From Acheta domesticus (taxonomy: Eukaryota > Arthropoda > Insecta > Orthoptera > Gryllidae): a stretch of 64,000 nucleotides of DNA. The position numbers were made by a program, and so were the translations under genes. Below, piece after piece: positions 44,073-55,214 of the stretch. Position 1 is the stretch's first letter. Each line of letters starts with the position of its first letter. The stretch spans positions 28,354,271-28,418,270 of the forward strand of contig JAHLJT010000631.1 of NCBI GenBank assembly GCA_031308135.1, given 5' to 3'. The notes beneath the pieces are model-generated. The model was not told the DNA's origin. It saw nothing but the letters and a program-made list of their open reading frames with translations, and made no database searches.

Positions 44073-44343
44073 TAGAGTCTCCAGCTACAGAGTAACGAAA
44101 CTGCCTCTATTTAATATCCTCTCACCCGATAGCCCCATCAAGCAGAATTCAGACGTTGAACAGAAATGATAACAATTGGTGACATTATGAAGATTTCCAA
44201 GAATGTTAATATTGATTTGGGATTGATTCATGTTTCTCCACACACAGAGTACCACGCGGTTCCAATTCTCCTGACTACTGGATATAAAATGGCGGGATCT
44301 TTGGAACAATGGAATGCGTTACTCTCGGTATCTAGTGACTCTA
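44073..44343. mobile_element. MITE, second adjacent copy
   Basis: Same family and orientation as the previous copy, eight bases further on. Ends TAGAGTCTCCAGCTACAGAG and ggtatctagtgactcta. The interior shares tcagacgttgaacagaaatg and attgatttgggattgattc. It has diverged visibly from the first copy. Confidence 0.7.
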
Positions 44344-44344
44344 G

Positions 44345-46400
44345 GTCATACGCGCGTTCACATGCCTACGACGTGAGCGCCAGACACCCGCAAATGCGCC
44401 TTTGTGCTCGCTCGCCCAGTTGCGAGACGTTCGCCGAGCTTCTTTGCAGAAAGGGCGCGGCGTGTAGAGCAGGCGGAAGAGGCACGGGCGCATGAGATGC
44501 TTTCTGACATCGATGGACTCGCCGTTGAGACACTAAGCACGTGTAGAAAGGTGTATTTATAGGGTAAATAATGACTTTGGTAGGTGGAAAGGCAGAGAAA
44601 ATGACAGTTCCGTGTTGTAGATTTCATGTAAAAAAACAATCTTTTTCGTCCGCGCCGGCGACTTTGTCAAAGCTGAGAAGGCCCAATAATATGTTATTAT
44701 GTATCAGTTTAGTTAACTTAGAGTATAAAATCATCTTTGTATATTCCCTGAAGCATAGATGTCCAAGGTTATGAAATTGTACCAACGTTTCAGAGTTTTC
44801 GTCTGGCAGATTGGCCAAGAAAAAACGTTTGCATTGAATGTTCAAATGTTTTCTTTGAATAAAATTAAAGAGGGCTAGTATATTGAAATAAATCCTTAAC
44901 TAAATGAATCTTGAAAAATACTGAAATACAGAAATATTTCTCTTTCAGTGGAAAAATATTGAAATATTTCTCTTTCAGTCGAAGTAAACCTTTTACTGGT
45001 ACAATTTATCACGGAAACACTATTTAGACCTCTGCAAACAAAAAATGAACTTAATTTTGAAATATCTTACAGATACAAGTACATTATAGTCTTGTACCCT
45101 TGCTATTTGCTTAAGAATGACTATTGATAGTCCGTCTTGTTTTCATGACGAAGACAAAATACTTGTGAATGTGATTTAATTATTAATCAATTAGTCAGAA
45201 ATTGTCAAATCCAACTATTCATCTCCTGTTTTTCACAAATGTCATTTACTTATCATTTCGTGTGTAACGTCTATAACTACAGAGAAGTCTGTGTGACTGT
45301 GACGTGTGGTGACATTTTCTTCGCGGTACGATGTTGCACACCTGGCTGCCAACTTTCAAACCCCAAAACGAGCTCCTTCCCTTCCCACGGGCGGAAGCCC
45401 GTAGAGGAGGGCGCCCTCGCGGGCGCGCTTGCGCAACAGGAACTTCGCAACAGCGTGCGGCGCCCAGCGGAGGCAGAGGTGCCAACCGTCCCGATTTTGT
45501 CCTGACAATCCCGATGTTTTTGAATTTGTCCCGCGTCCCCGCAGTAACCTTGTCGGGACGGCCACTGTCCCGATATTTCAGACTTTTCATTTAAAAAATT
45601 GTTGTTCGATAATTTGATCAGGGCTGAACTTATAGTTTCATGGAATTTGGAATTCGCCTTCGGATTTCAGCCATTTTTGAGTAATTTTTAAGCAATTTTG
45701 ACTAAAAAACTGTTTTTATTATGTTTTTTAATAATAATGTAAATGTGAAAATAAAGTTTGTATTTGAATTAAGTGTGCTTCTTTTTAAACCCTAACATCT
45801 ATTTCATGGCATAATAACCTTAGTTAATAAAAACTTGTATATGTGAGTAAATTTTACTCATAATTACTAATACGCAACTAAAATTTAGCATTGCCTTTTT
45901 GGGTTAAACTCTGGGAAATTCCAAGCTTAAGGCAATGAAAAGCCAAAAATTGCATTATTTTATCCTTATTTTTCCATTTTCTCCTGAGCCCCCCCCCTTC
46001 GGGTGGTTGAACCTGAGTTCCGATTGCATCTAGACAAAAGTTGGCAGTCCTGTGCGGAGGGCGGAAGCTGCGCCGCGTCTGGGGTTTCGGGGCCCCGGAG
46101 CTGCCCGGGCCGCCGCGCTCGAGTTTCCGCCCAGATAGCGGCGGGCGGCGCACTCCATTTTTTATGGCGTCGCTTTCTCGTTGTACGCGAGGAAAGTGAA
46201 AGGAGCGGCGGTGGGGGCGGGGGGAGGATGTTCTGCGCCGCGGGACTTGAGTGTGTGCGCCTTTCCACGCGCTCTGGGGGAAGGGCGGGGGGGGGAGAGA
46301 AATGACGGAAGAGATCGGGAGCAGAAGCGGAGAGGTGGGTGGGAGGAGGGTCGAATTGCAGGCGTAGTAAATACAAGATACAAGATACACGTTTGATGGT
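44345..46400. other. Intergenic, with GC-rich patches
   Basis: GC-rich at 44350-44480, 45360-45500 and 46030-46330, AT-rich between. A repeated gtcccgat motif occurs at 45480-45590. No gene recognised; the last patch lies just beyond the poly(A) site of the cuticle-type gene. Confidence 0.35.
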
Positions 46401-46401
46401 G

Positions 46402-46407
46402 TTTATT
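46402..46407 (-). terminator. Poly(A) signal of the PYPV-repeat gene
   Basis: AATAAA on the minus strand, about 130 bp after the TAA stop at 46540-46538; correct strand and usual distance. Confidence 0.65.
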
Positions 46408-46537
46408 GCACAGAAATAACACAGAATACAACAGGCGTTCGTAACAAAACAGCGGCAAAAAATATCACAAGCGTTCGCGAAGACTTAACAACAGGATAGT
46501 GTACAGTTCAGGTTTTAGGGCCCAGCCCCACTTTGTC

Positions 46538-47767
46538 TTAGTGGTGGTATCCGCCTTCGTGAGAAGAGTAGCTCTGCTCATGGTGGACTTTGACGGGCAC
46601 CGGGTAGGGCACCTTGACGGGGTAGGGCACTGGCTTCTCGACCGGGTAGGGCACGGGCTTCTCCACGGGCACCTTGACGGGGTAGGGCACGGGCTTTTCT
46701 ACGGGGTAGGGCACCGGCTTCTCAACCGGGTAGGGTACCGGCTTGGGTACGTGGACGGGGTAGGGCCTGTCGACGGGCACCTTCACGGGGTAGGGCACGG
46801 GCTTCTCCACGGGGTAGGGCACCGGCTTCTCAACGGGGTAGGGCACTTCCTTCTCCACCTTGACCGGGTAGGGCTTGATCACGTGCACGGGCACGGGGCG
46901 GTCGACGGGCACCTTGACCGGGTAGGGCACGGGCTTCTCGACCGGGTAGGGCACCTTCTTCTCCACGGGCACGGGGTAGGGCTTGGGAACGTGGACGGGG
47001 ACGGGGTTGTCCACGTGCACCTTGACTTCGTAGGGCACCGGGCGCTCCACGGGGATGTGCACGGGCACCTTCACGTGCACGGGGTAGGGCTGGGGAACGG
47101 GCACCTTGACTTCCACGGGGTACGGCTGGGGCACCTTCTTCTCGACGATGACGGTGTAAGGCTTGGGCACCTCAACGGTGTAGGGCTGCGGGACCGGCAC
47201 CTTCACTTCCACGGGGTAGGGCACCTTCTTCTCCACGTGGACGGGCACCGCGTACGGCTTGTCCACGGGGTAGGGCTGCGGGACTGGGTAGGGCTTCTCG
47301 ACGGTGACCGGGTAGGGCTTCTCCACGGGCACGTGGACCGGGTAGGGCCGCTCGACAGGGACCTTGACAGGGTAGGGCACGGGTTTTTCTACGGGGTAGG
47401 GCACGGGCTTCTCGACGGGGACCTTGACGGGGTAGGGCTGCGGCACGGGCACGGGGATCTTCTTGGTGATGGTGATGGTCTTGACCTCGTGGTGGCCGTG
47501 CCCGTCTCCGCCGCCCAGCGAGCCGCCCAGCGAGCCACCGCCGAAGTGGTGGCCGCCCAGCGAGCCGCCGTCCAGGCCGCCCCCGAACGAGCCGCCGCCG
47601 TGGCCGTAGCCGAGCCCCACGTCGAACAGGCCGCGCTTGGCGGGTTGGCCGCGCGCCTCCGCGGCCGCCGGCTCGGCCGCAGCAGCTGCCGCGGGCTTCT
47701 TCGCCTCGGCCTGCTCGCCGTCCGCCGCCAGCGCCGGCGCGGCCACGCACAGGAACAACAGAACGAG
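46538..47767 (-). CDS. PYPV-repeat gene, second coding exon
   Basis: Starts after ggggttgcag; 409 codons and a TAA stop. The open frame extends upstream of the acceptor without any ATG, which shows that the start must be in another exon. The DNA is strongly repetitive (ccggtagggcac and similar units on the plus strand) and much richer in GC than its surroundings. Confidence 0.9.
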   Translation of the reverse strand, partial: LVLLFLCVAAPALAADGEQAEAKKPAAAAAAEPAAAEARGQPAKRGLFDVGLGYGHGGGSFGGGLDGGSLGGHHFGGGSLGGSLGGGDGHGHHEVKTITITKKIPVPVPQPYPVKVPVEKPVPYPVEKPVPYPVKVPVERPYPVHVPVEKPYPVTVEKPYPVPQPYPVDKPYAVPVHVEKKVPYPVEVKVPVPQPYTVEVPKPYTVIVEKKVPQPYPVEVKVPVPQPYPVHVKVPVHIPVERPVPYEVKVHVDNPVPVHVPKPYPVPVEKKVPYPVEKPVPYPVKVPVDRPVPVHVIKPYPVKVEKEVPYPVEKPVPYPVEKPVPYPVKVPVDRPYPVHVPKPVPYPVEKPVPYPVEKPVPYPVKVPVEKPVPYPVEKPVPYPVKVPYPVPVKVHHEQSYSSHEGGYHH

Positions 47768-49996
47768 CTGCAACCCCACACACAACGCCGTCAACCTCTC
47801 TCTCTCGCTCTCGAGCAACCGCTCGCCGAATCGCGAGTAGTGTGGCTGGGTCGCTTGCTATTTGGTTATGGTTTGCTATTAGGTTATGACAGATGTGGCG
47901 AATTGATGATCAAGTGAATATCTTAATCACTAGCTATCTACCAACAGAATGTGCTAAAGAATGCAACAGAATGTTCTAGCGAGAGCAACAGAACGTGCTA
48001 CTTACATACCACCAGTGACGCGTGATGGATTAACGTGTGACCTCTTTACTCTCTCATCCTACTCTGTTCTCAAATTGCTAACCGGAACTTTTTTTTCGTG
48101 GAGCGCTACAAGACATCAGCAACAGAAAGAGCTGCACGCCACCAATGTATTAGCACTAATGACTTTAGTAACATGTAAAAACTAGACCTCCTTAACTTCC
48201 CCTCTTTCTCCCTTTACGACCGAAGTGGCAAACTCGATTCGGAAGCTTAATATTACTGCCTCTGTAAGTAGCTGAACGAGCTCTAGGCGGAAGTGAACAT
48301 ACCAAAAGTGACAGGAGTGGATACGAAAATGTTGTCTCCCTTGCGTTTCAAATCGTCTTGGGCCCTTGGTAAAGCTCACTTTGGTTGAGTACAGATTATG
48401 GATGCCGACATGAATAACAGTAACTATGGGCGCGCCAGCGTTGACAGTCGCGCGGAAAAACATCTATTCCTGAAATTTTGATTAGTACGACGCGACGATA
48501 ATAGAATAAATGAACTTCCAATGAATGAAGCCGTGGATATACTAAGATCATATCCCTTCGGTTCTCAAACTGTTCATGGGATTTGGATTTATTCTGTGGA
48601 AAATAACGCAACCGAAAAGGCACTTTCGGGATGACCGACCTTAAATTTTACTCAAGAATCTTCCGGAGGTATTTGGTCAGTATTTGATGAGACTGTCAGT
48701 TAATGTAGTACAGAATTTGAGGTTCCCGGATTTTATACACTCGTCCATTGAAGTAATCAGCTATACTGATTCTGGAGGCCCACCAGAACGTGTTCAGGAG
48801 GATGACTTGCTTCGTCAACCGAGGCTCAATTACGATATGTCCGGAAGTAATTTCTCCTGAAGAGCATAAACATTCCTTTCAATAGTACCTTCCTTTAATA
48901 GAAAATTTTACAAATACCGAGACACATCTGCAAATATTCGGATCAATTAAAAATATTGCACTAGCTTATTTGAGTTTCTGTCACCTTGTCATTATCTTTC
49001 CCTTTAATGTATTACGTTAAATAGATCTAAGATGGAACGGAAACGTATGCCGTGGAACGAAACTATATATTAGAAAAGTTTCGCTTCTAACTTCCTCATT
49101 GAGATTATTAACACGTTTTCAGGTAGAGAGTAAATTAACTCTCAACTGTTACTGTTCTATGTCTATTATACATTCTGCTTATTTGAGGGACTTTCTCCTT
49201 GAGAAGAGTTACGTATTTCCCGCTGATCATTATCCTTGTGATGATTAGCTAGTTATTTACACCGCGTTAATGAATATGCAAAATAAAATAAAATATTACA
49301 AATCAGGAAGTAACCAAACAATCCTTTCGTTTACTTTGAAATGTGATTATTAAAGATATCCGAAAATTATGTCTACAATAATTCAATTCGAGGTTTTGTT
49401 ATTTAATTCTGCGAATACATTGAATCGGAAAATCATTGAATAAGTAATTATGGATTATAATGATGGCGTCTCAAAACATTCTGGTTATACTGTATCCGAT
49501 ATAAATAATGCATATTTATAATTCATTGATATTAAATTTTTCTAGATTAGTTTGTAATGAAATGCTAATTAAAATGAACTCACATAGCGCATACATTTAA
49601 ACGACGATTAAATGCTTCAAATCATTCAATTACTTTTCAAAAGTATTCGGTTTCAATAGTATATTAAATACAAAGTATTGATATGACCTGTTCATCTTAT
49701 TGTCTTAATGTCCATGAATATATAAAAATCCTGCGTAATTAAGTATTCTAATAAAAAAGTAATATAAATGAATATCCTTCATTTAAGATATGAATAAATT
49801 AATAATTAAATTACAAATCAATTCAGTGGTAATGAAGAAATTTTTAGAATTGAGTACTTTGAAATTTTGGATTTAAAAAAAAATTTTTTTTTCGAATTTG
49901 GAAATTTGATTGAAACCCTGTAGTGGACATCGTAGCAGGCAAAGAGGAGGCCGCCTCTTGCCCGAGCAGGTGCCGTTTACTCACCGAGGTCCTCAT
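46538..49996 (-). CDS. Secreted proline/valine-rich (PYPV repeat) cuticle-type structural protein, complete
   Basis: Two coding exons, 49996-49985 and 47767-46538, join in phase 0 (TCG|GTGAGT ... ttgcag|CTC) to give about 413 residues. The N-terminus [21 protein letters not shown] is a clear signal peptide. Then come an Ala/Glu/Lys-rich stretch, a Gly/His-rich segment ([12 protein letters not shown]), [18 protein letters not shown], and about 290 residues of [15 protein letters not shown] and related repeats, ending [11 protein letters not shown]. Insects have many secreted low-complexity proteins of this type in cuticle and other extracellular structures. A signal peptide split by an intron after a very short first coding exon is common in insect cuticular protein genes. 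No chitin-binding R&R domain is present, so the exact role is unknown. Plus-strand open frames here are shadows. Confidence 0.88.
47768..49984 (-). other. Intron of the PYPV-repeat gene
   Basis: 2.2 kb, mainly AT-rich. It contains three imperfect 22-24 bp tandem units starting caacagaatgt at 47943-47998. No embedded gene recognised. Confidence 0.7.
49985..49996 (-). CDS. PYPV-repeat gene, four-codon first coding exon
   Basis: ATG AGG ACC TCG followed at once by GTGAGTAAAC, a strong donor. MRTS joins directly to [15 protein letters not shown], completing a signal peptide. A TATA box lies about 55 bp upstream of the ATG. The exon is too short for ordinary open-frame detection. Confidence 0.85.
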
Positions 49997-50047
49997 GGCC
50001 GCGAGCTGGGGACGGGGACTGGCTGCCTTGGTCGGGGCGTCCCGCGG

Positions 50048-50055
50048 CTTATATA
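50048..50055 (-). promoter_or_regulatory. TATA box of the PYPV-repeat gene
   Basis: TATATAAG on the minus strand. An initiator-like CCAGTCC lies about 35 bp downstream (A at about 50020), and the ATG is 24 bp further. A CCAAT box (ATTGG on the minus strand, 50115-50111) falls near -90 of that start. TATA promoters are usual for tightly regulated cuticle genes. Confidence 0.75.
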
Positions 50056-50129
50056 CGCGCGCTTTCGCCCGGCGCCCCGGCGGCGGCGCGGGGGGGGGCG
50101 CCCGCGCGCACCAATTAGTGGCTGTGCTC

Positions 50130-51750
50130 CGCTGCGCCGGAACCACCCCCCACACCCACCTCACACCCACCCACCCACCCACGCGCGCCCGAAGCGTCTA
50201 CAAGGTGAAGGCTTCTGCTGCAGGAGGACGGACTTAGACGCTTGGAGCTGCTTCGTTCTGTACCAACGCAGTCTTGTGGAGACACATAAAATTGTCCAAA
50301 TAGTTCAAGGAACACTGGATATAATTTAATAATTGTCTCTGTAGAATACTGAAGAGGACCCCGCAAATGAGGTCGAAACGTTTGTAAAATAGATATAATT
50401 TACAAACTGACTGGGATCATTGTATTTCTTATTTGATTATTTGACATATACAGTTGGGTATTACTGGATGCGTTCTTGAGTTTACTTCAGATAATAATCT
50501 TGTTTTGTCATGTAGATGTTTTATCCTTTTATTGAGCCTTTTTGAGGACTTCTTTATATCCTGTAACGTTATTTCGATGGCTGTCGTAGTAGAATCCTTC
50601 AGTGTAATATATTGGTAATGTGTGTAATGAGGTACATTTACGAAAAGACATCATTACGTCAATCGTTATCAAATTTTTTTTATGAGTGTATCATACAACA
50701 GCATTTTATTAAGGATGCAGCCGTTTGTCAATAACAATATCCGTGAATGTCGGGAGCCAATAGAATTCATAAGGTTTAGAATTCATAGAATTCATGTCGG
50801 GATCCAGTAGAATTCATAAATGTTTCGTTGAGATATTTATATTTCTTGATTATTTGAATTGCGTCTTCATGAATTCATTAAAACGTATGTTTGCTTAGGG
50901 AACGTATGATTCATTTAAAATTGTAAAATTCATTAAATATTCTATTCGCTAATAAAGTGATTGAATGAGGTGCCGAGAGAACGCTGGAAAAGAATATTAT
51001 TAAAGAATCGATAATTTGATATTCGAAAATTTTGATAGATTTTTACCAATATTATAAAAATATTTGTGTGTTCAATAATATTAAAATTCAAATGTTGCAG
51101 CAAGTTTTAAAGATATTTTATATCATTATTTTCTAAACATAGTTTTTATATCAAGCTTTAAAATAACTATGTTGAAAGTGTTCGTAGTGGAGAGTCACAA
51201 TTTATGACTCATTAGTGTATGTTTTGCCCGATAATGATTGACATTTTGGCTTGGCCGCTTGGTCACTTCCTCTAGGTCACTTCCGTGAGGACGTGTTCTT
51301 TTCCTTGTTTGCTGAAAGACTCGCATTTAATTGCATTTCCTTCCGAGTTATTTGGAATGAGTTCACTGGATTGTGCTAAACCATATAAATCGTAAGTGAG
51401 TTTTCTCTTGTCATTTCTATTGTAAAGAGAGAAATCGTACCTTTCGCCTTTATTATTAATATTCCAAATGTACGAAGAAAATGTTGAAGCATTCATTGTT
51501 TATGCTCTAATATACCTTCTAGTTCCAAACGACTTCCTGTCGTATCAATTACTGTTCAATACGAATATTCCTGCGTAACAAGATCCAGAAAAATATATTT
51601 ATTTTGCCATTAATATTGATTTCATGCGTAAAATTTTTTATATAGTTTCGGAGGTTTTTACTCAAATTTTTGTCAGTTGTGGTTATTAGTTTCCATTGCA
51701 AGTATACTGAGCGTTCGCCTCATATAAACGTTAACTTTTTTTTCATTCTG
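50130..51750. other. Upstream flank of the PYPV-repeat gene
   Basis: A C/A-rich microsatellite (cccacccacccac) lies at 50145-50190. Beyond it the stretch is AT-rich without recognised feature; the text gaggtcgaaacgttt near 50370 resembles transposon-derived sequence. Confidence 0.4.
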
Positions 51751-51840
51751 AACCTCATGAAAATGTGCGCAGATAATATCCTTCCCCATACGTCATATAC
51801 ACTTTTTACTGTTTTTGGCCAAATAAATAAATAAATAAAT
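51751..51840 (+). repeat. Retroelement tail with (AAAT)n, copy 1
   Basis: The run tgaaaatgtgcgcagataat, ccatacgtcatatacacttt and tttactgttttt ends in (AAAT)n, like the 3' end of a LINE or SINE. Confidence 0.6.
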
Positions 51841-52177
51841 CATGAATCGTGGTAAATTGCAAATGAATCTTAAAATCATCCAAAATATTAATTTATTCGT
51901 TCTTTGTAAAATCCGAACAATAATGAAGAATTATTTTTTTATTTCATAATATTTCTTCCGTTTTCAACCGTTTTCTTCAATATTTACGTTTTGTTTCTCG
52001 AACAAATGACAAAAAGCAGTACAGGCACGAGATTTCAGATTGATGATGCCAGTGCACAGAATAAGAAAATGAAGTGAGCATTCAGATGGAAATTTAAGAC
52101 AGGAAGCAAGGCATATCACTCGGAAGAAAAAAGAGCGATCTCATTTTCGTCGGCGATTACTCTGCCGGAAGTGACGC

Positions 52178-52400
52178 TTGAGGGTCACGGCGATGCAGGA
52201 GTTTCCCGAATCAGCACTTCTCGAGAGCGGCGAATACGCGAAGTGGGCGGCGAGCAGAGCATACTCCACGCAGAGACAGCTGTGTCTCAGAGAAGGCAAG
52301 AACGCGACAGACGTGGCCCACATGGGAAATCGGGCGTGGCAAAGACGAGAGGTACTCTACCGCCGCGGGTGCTATAAGCAGCAGCAGGCAGCATCAAATC
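52178..52400 (+). other. Open frame resembling a coding exon, unassigned
   Basis: A frame with codon-like composition encodes GEYAKWAASRAYSTQRQL and DVAHMGNRAWQRRE, with a possible acceptor (gcgatgcag) at about 52197 and a possible donor (GAGAG|GTACTC) at about 52350. I recognise no domain. It is flanked by the two directly repeated retroelement tails, so it may be part of a transposed copy. Confidence 0.25.
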
Positions 52401-52560
52401 AGTAACTCATTTACCGTTCAAATTGATTTTCTATAACTCGGGAATAACAATTTTTCTAATTTTTATTTTTCTAAAATAATATATAAAATTTCTAAAATAT
52501 TTTTTCTAAATTCTTGTTCTAGTTTTCTAATGTTCCTTATTTCTTTTTTTTTAAATTTTG

Positions 52561-52642
52561 GGCCTCAAGAAAATGTGCGCAGATAATCTCCTTTGCCATA
52601 CGTCTTATACAGTTTTTACTGTTTTTTTAAATAAATAAATAA
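52561..52642 (+). repeat. Retroelement tail with (AAAT)n, copy 2
   Basis: Same sequence and orientation as 51751-51840, 810 bp further on, with a few substitutions (cgtcttatacag). Confidence 0.6.
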
Positions 52643-53624
52643 GCGCTGCTGGGTATCGATTGGACAACCTCCTTTTCGGCGACTTGTGTGTCGAGCCTCT
52701 TCCGGCCGCGTTCCTCTGTTAGTCACTGCGCTGCCTGATTTTGACGCCGTGCGCGGCGACCGGAAAAACCAGTAGGAAGTTGAAAGAGCCTGAGGGGATG
52801 TGGAGCAGGAGGCTGTAAATGGTGGAGATTGCGTATTGCGAAGTTTCCCTCTTCATGAGATGGAAGTGGACACGAACCCTAAAGAATGTGGATTTGATAA
52901 AAATAATAAACAATGTAAATGAAATTTCCTCAAATTAGTCTGAACATAATTTACCCAAATGTTTACCCTGAAATTTGAAGTCTCGAACGTAAGTAAACTT
53001 CTTTAAAGTAAAATGTTCGCTGAGCGTTTACATGTGTTGCATTGGACAATAAGGGGACATTAGGATGTAAAATGCAGTATTAAGGCGCGACTGTAGTTCT
53101 TCTGGAAGCCAACACTTTCACGGTAGTCTTGCATCATCACCTCTAATTTACTTGTCATTTCTCCTTTCCGCTCTGATCTCTGGCACTCTCACCCATTAGC
53201 TTCCTCTGATTTCCATTATTCACACAATGGACCGGCCACCCTCACTCCTGGCATTCAGTCACGCGTTCACATCCAACACATCTCTCACAGTTAACTAATA
53301 ATCTTATTTTACTCTTCTCCTTTGATCCTGCGTTTACCAACATGTACGTCAATTGCAAATTTATTTCCTAAATAAACTCGAAATGTTGCACCTTCTTCCT
53401 GTTACCATTTGCTGCTACTAAAAGACGTCTAGGTACGCAGACGTCAAACTAGGATCAAGCCTCTTCGTGGTAATAACAAATGGTTATTAGACTACAGTGT
53501 ATTTTTATTGTATACGTGCCTACGTTAAAGAACACAATCTAGAAATTTAAAATTTTCAAATATTCTTACAAATAAAAAGGTACTTATCGAAATAACATTA
53601 TCATCTGATATGTATGGTTTTGGG

Positions 53625-53770
53625 GGCAACTACTAGGGATGCGATATCGATATTGATGTTTTCAAAACATCGACGTTTCTATAAAATCATCAATGTATTG
53701 AACATCAATAGCCGATTTTTTTAACATCGATGTTTTTGTTTAATGTTTTAGGTCATCGATGTTTCATTTT
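53625..53770. repeat. hAT-like end with catcgatgtttt motifs
   Basis: The text ctagggatgcgatatcgata, then acatcgacgttt, acatcgatgttttt and tcatcgatgttt, is typical of worn hAT-element termini. The other end was not found. The stretch from 52650 to here shows nothing else. Confidence 0.35.
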
Positions 53771-53872
53771 GAATGAAAAAGTTTCTATGATAATAAAAAA
53801 TGTTAATAATTATAAGAAATAACAATAATGATAAAAATAATAATAATATTAATAAATTGGATATTATTTGTG

Positions 53873-54195
53873 AGAGAGGTGGCTCAGGGCAGAAACTGAT
53901 GTCACTGCTGTGCTTCCGACTGGGAGGTCCTGAGTTCAGTCCTGATGTCGGCAAGATTTTCGACACCAGCTAGATAGATATCTAGGTCGAGATCAGTCAC
54001 TCTGGAGGAGAATTCTGGCGGTTGGCTGCTCTGATCGGTAGTTTTCCGTGGCTTCTCTACCTGGCGAATGTCGGAGCAGAAGCGAAAAAAAAACATATCA
54101 GTAATCGCGCGCAATTTTTCCTACTTCTTCTTTGTCCTATCCTCACCCCTTATTTACACACTCTTACACTAACATGTACTTCACTACCACTCAAT
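53873..54195 (+). repeat. SINE family A copy 5, 3' truncated
   Basis: Head gagaggtggctcagggcaga (box A) and ggtcctgagttcagtcctga (box B), body to cttacactaacatgtacttc, then cut off. A family C SINE starts shortly after. Confidence 0.75.
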
Positions 54196-54214
54196 ACATT
54201 ACCAATCTTTTGCG

Positions 54215-54455
54215 GGTTGGGTGGTATAATAGTTAGCAAATCGGTCTGTTCTATCCACATTTGCGGGTTCCAAGTCGATCGAAGCCGTGGATATTTAAGA
54301 AAAAAAATGTATTTACGCCTTCGGGGGGGTAAACCCGGCTGTCCCATGTAGCATATTTACTGCATGAAAAAGATCCTCAATCCCAAAAAAAGATCTAAAG
54401 TCTATGATCTAAATTCAAAACGCCTGTTTCGTGGACCGAGTAATATATTTTTTTA
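54215..54455 (+). repeat. SINE family C copy
   Basis: Head gggttgggtggtataatagt with a box-B-like gggttccaagtcg, body gtggatatttaagaaaaaaa and cctgtttcgtggaccgag. The 3' part is missing. Confidence 0.65.
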
Positions 54456-54575
54456 TTGTTCATTTTGAACGTAGCAATTCTTTCACTGAATTGAAATTAC
54501 CCATCAAATTCCAAACTTTTCTTCTACCCGCAGCTTCCCGGTCATCCTTGAGTTCCTAGAGCGTGTGTACAGCTT

Positions 54576-54735
54576 ACATGTGGATACAGTTTTGCTGTTT
54601 TGGACTACTAAGCCGTTCTCCGATATCTTAGAAGTAGCTACATATCATCACTGAAAATATCCCTTTTGTGCTCCAACCGCACATCCTTCGCCTAGCCCCA
54701 ACTTTTCTTCCGAGAGCTTGGCGCTGCCGCGGCTC
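54576..54735. repeat. Duplicated segment, decayed copy
   Basis: Matches 55156-55313 (ctactaagccgttctccgat, cccttttgtgctc-aaccgcacatcct, ccaacttttct-c). Most CpGs of the other copy are lost here. Confidence 0.7.
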
Positions 54736-54790
54736 TTAGATCAGTTCTAGCCGCAATTCCTAGAGCGTGTGTTCAGTTTATTTAGTTAGT

Positions 54791-55153
54791 TAATGCCTTA
54801 TTTTACGTGGCGAGACTCGGGCCATCAGGCCGTCTGACCACGCAAATTTCGCACTCGCACTGACTCTTCCGTCTGACCACGCAAATTTCGTTTCGCCCCT
54901 TTCACCTGACGGAGAAAGAAGGTGTATCTTGGCGACGAAACAGGCGATTTGAATTTAGCTTAGAGGCTTCATTTAGACTTGAAGATCATTTACATGCAGT
55001 AAATCTACTACATGGGACAGCCGGCTTTTACTTCCCCTCCGAAGGAAGGTGTACGAAGGATTTTTTCGCCCTTAAAAATTCACGGCTTCCATCAGGTTTG
55101 AACCTGCAATCCTGGGTACAACAATCCGTTATACCATCCGAATCCGCGGATAC
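54791..55153 (-). repeat. SINE family C copy, full length
   Basis: On the minus strand: a tRNA-like head (tataacggattgttgtaccc, ggttcaaacctgat), then the body, ending gcccgagtctcgccacgtaa. The gtctgaccacgcaaatttcg segment (plus strand) is doubled. It lies between the two copies of the duplicated segment. Confidence 0.75.
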
Positions 55154-55214
55154 CAACACGTGGATAGAGGTTTGCTCCTTTGAACTACTAAGCCGTTCTC
55201 CGATATCTAGCCGT

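Noticed and set aside
46499..47917. Plus-strand open frame of 472 codons over the PYPV gene
   Set aside because: An antisense shadow caused by the GC-rich repeat. It lacks a signal peptide or known domain, whereas the minus strand has signal peptide, TATA box, splice sites and poly(A) signal.
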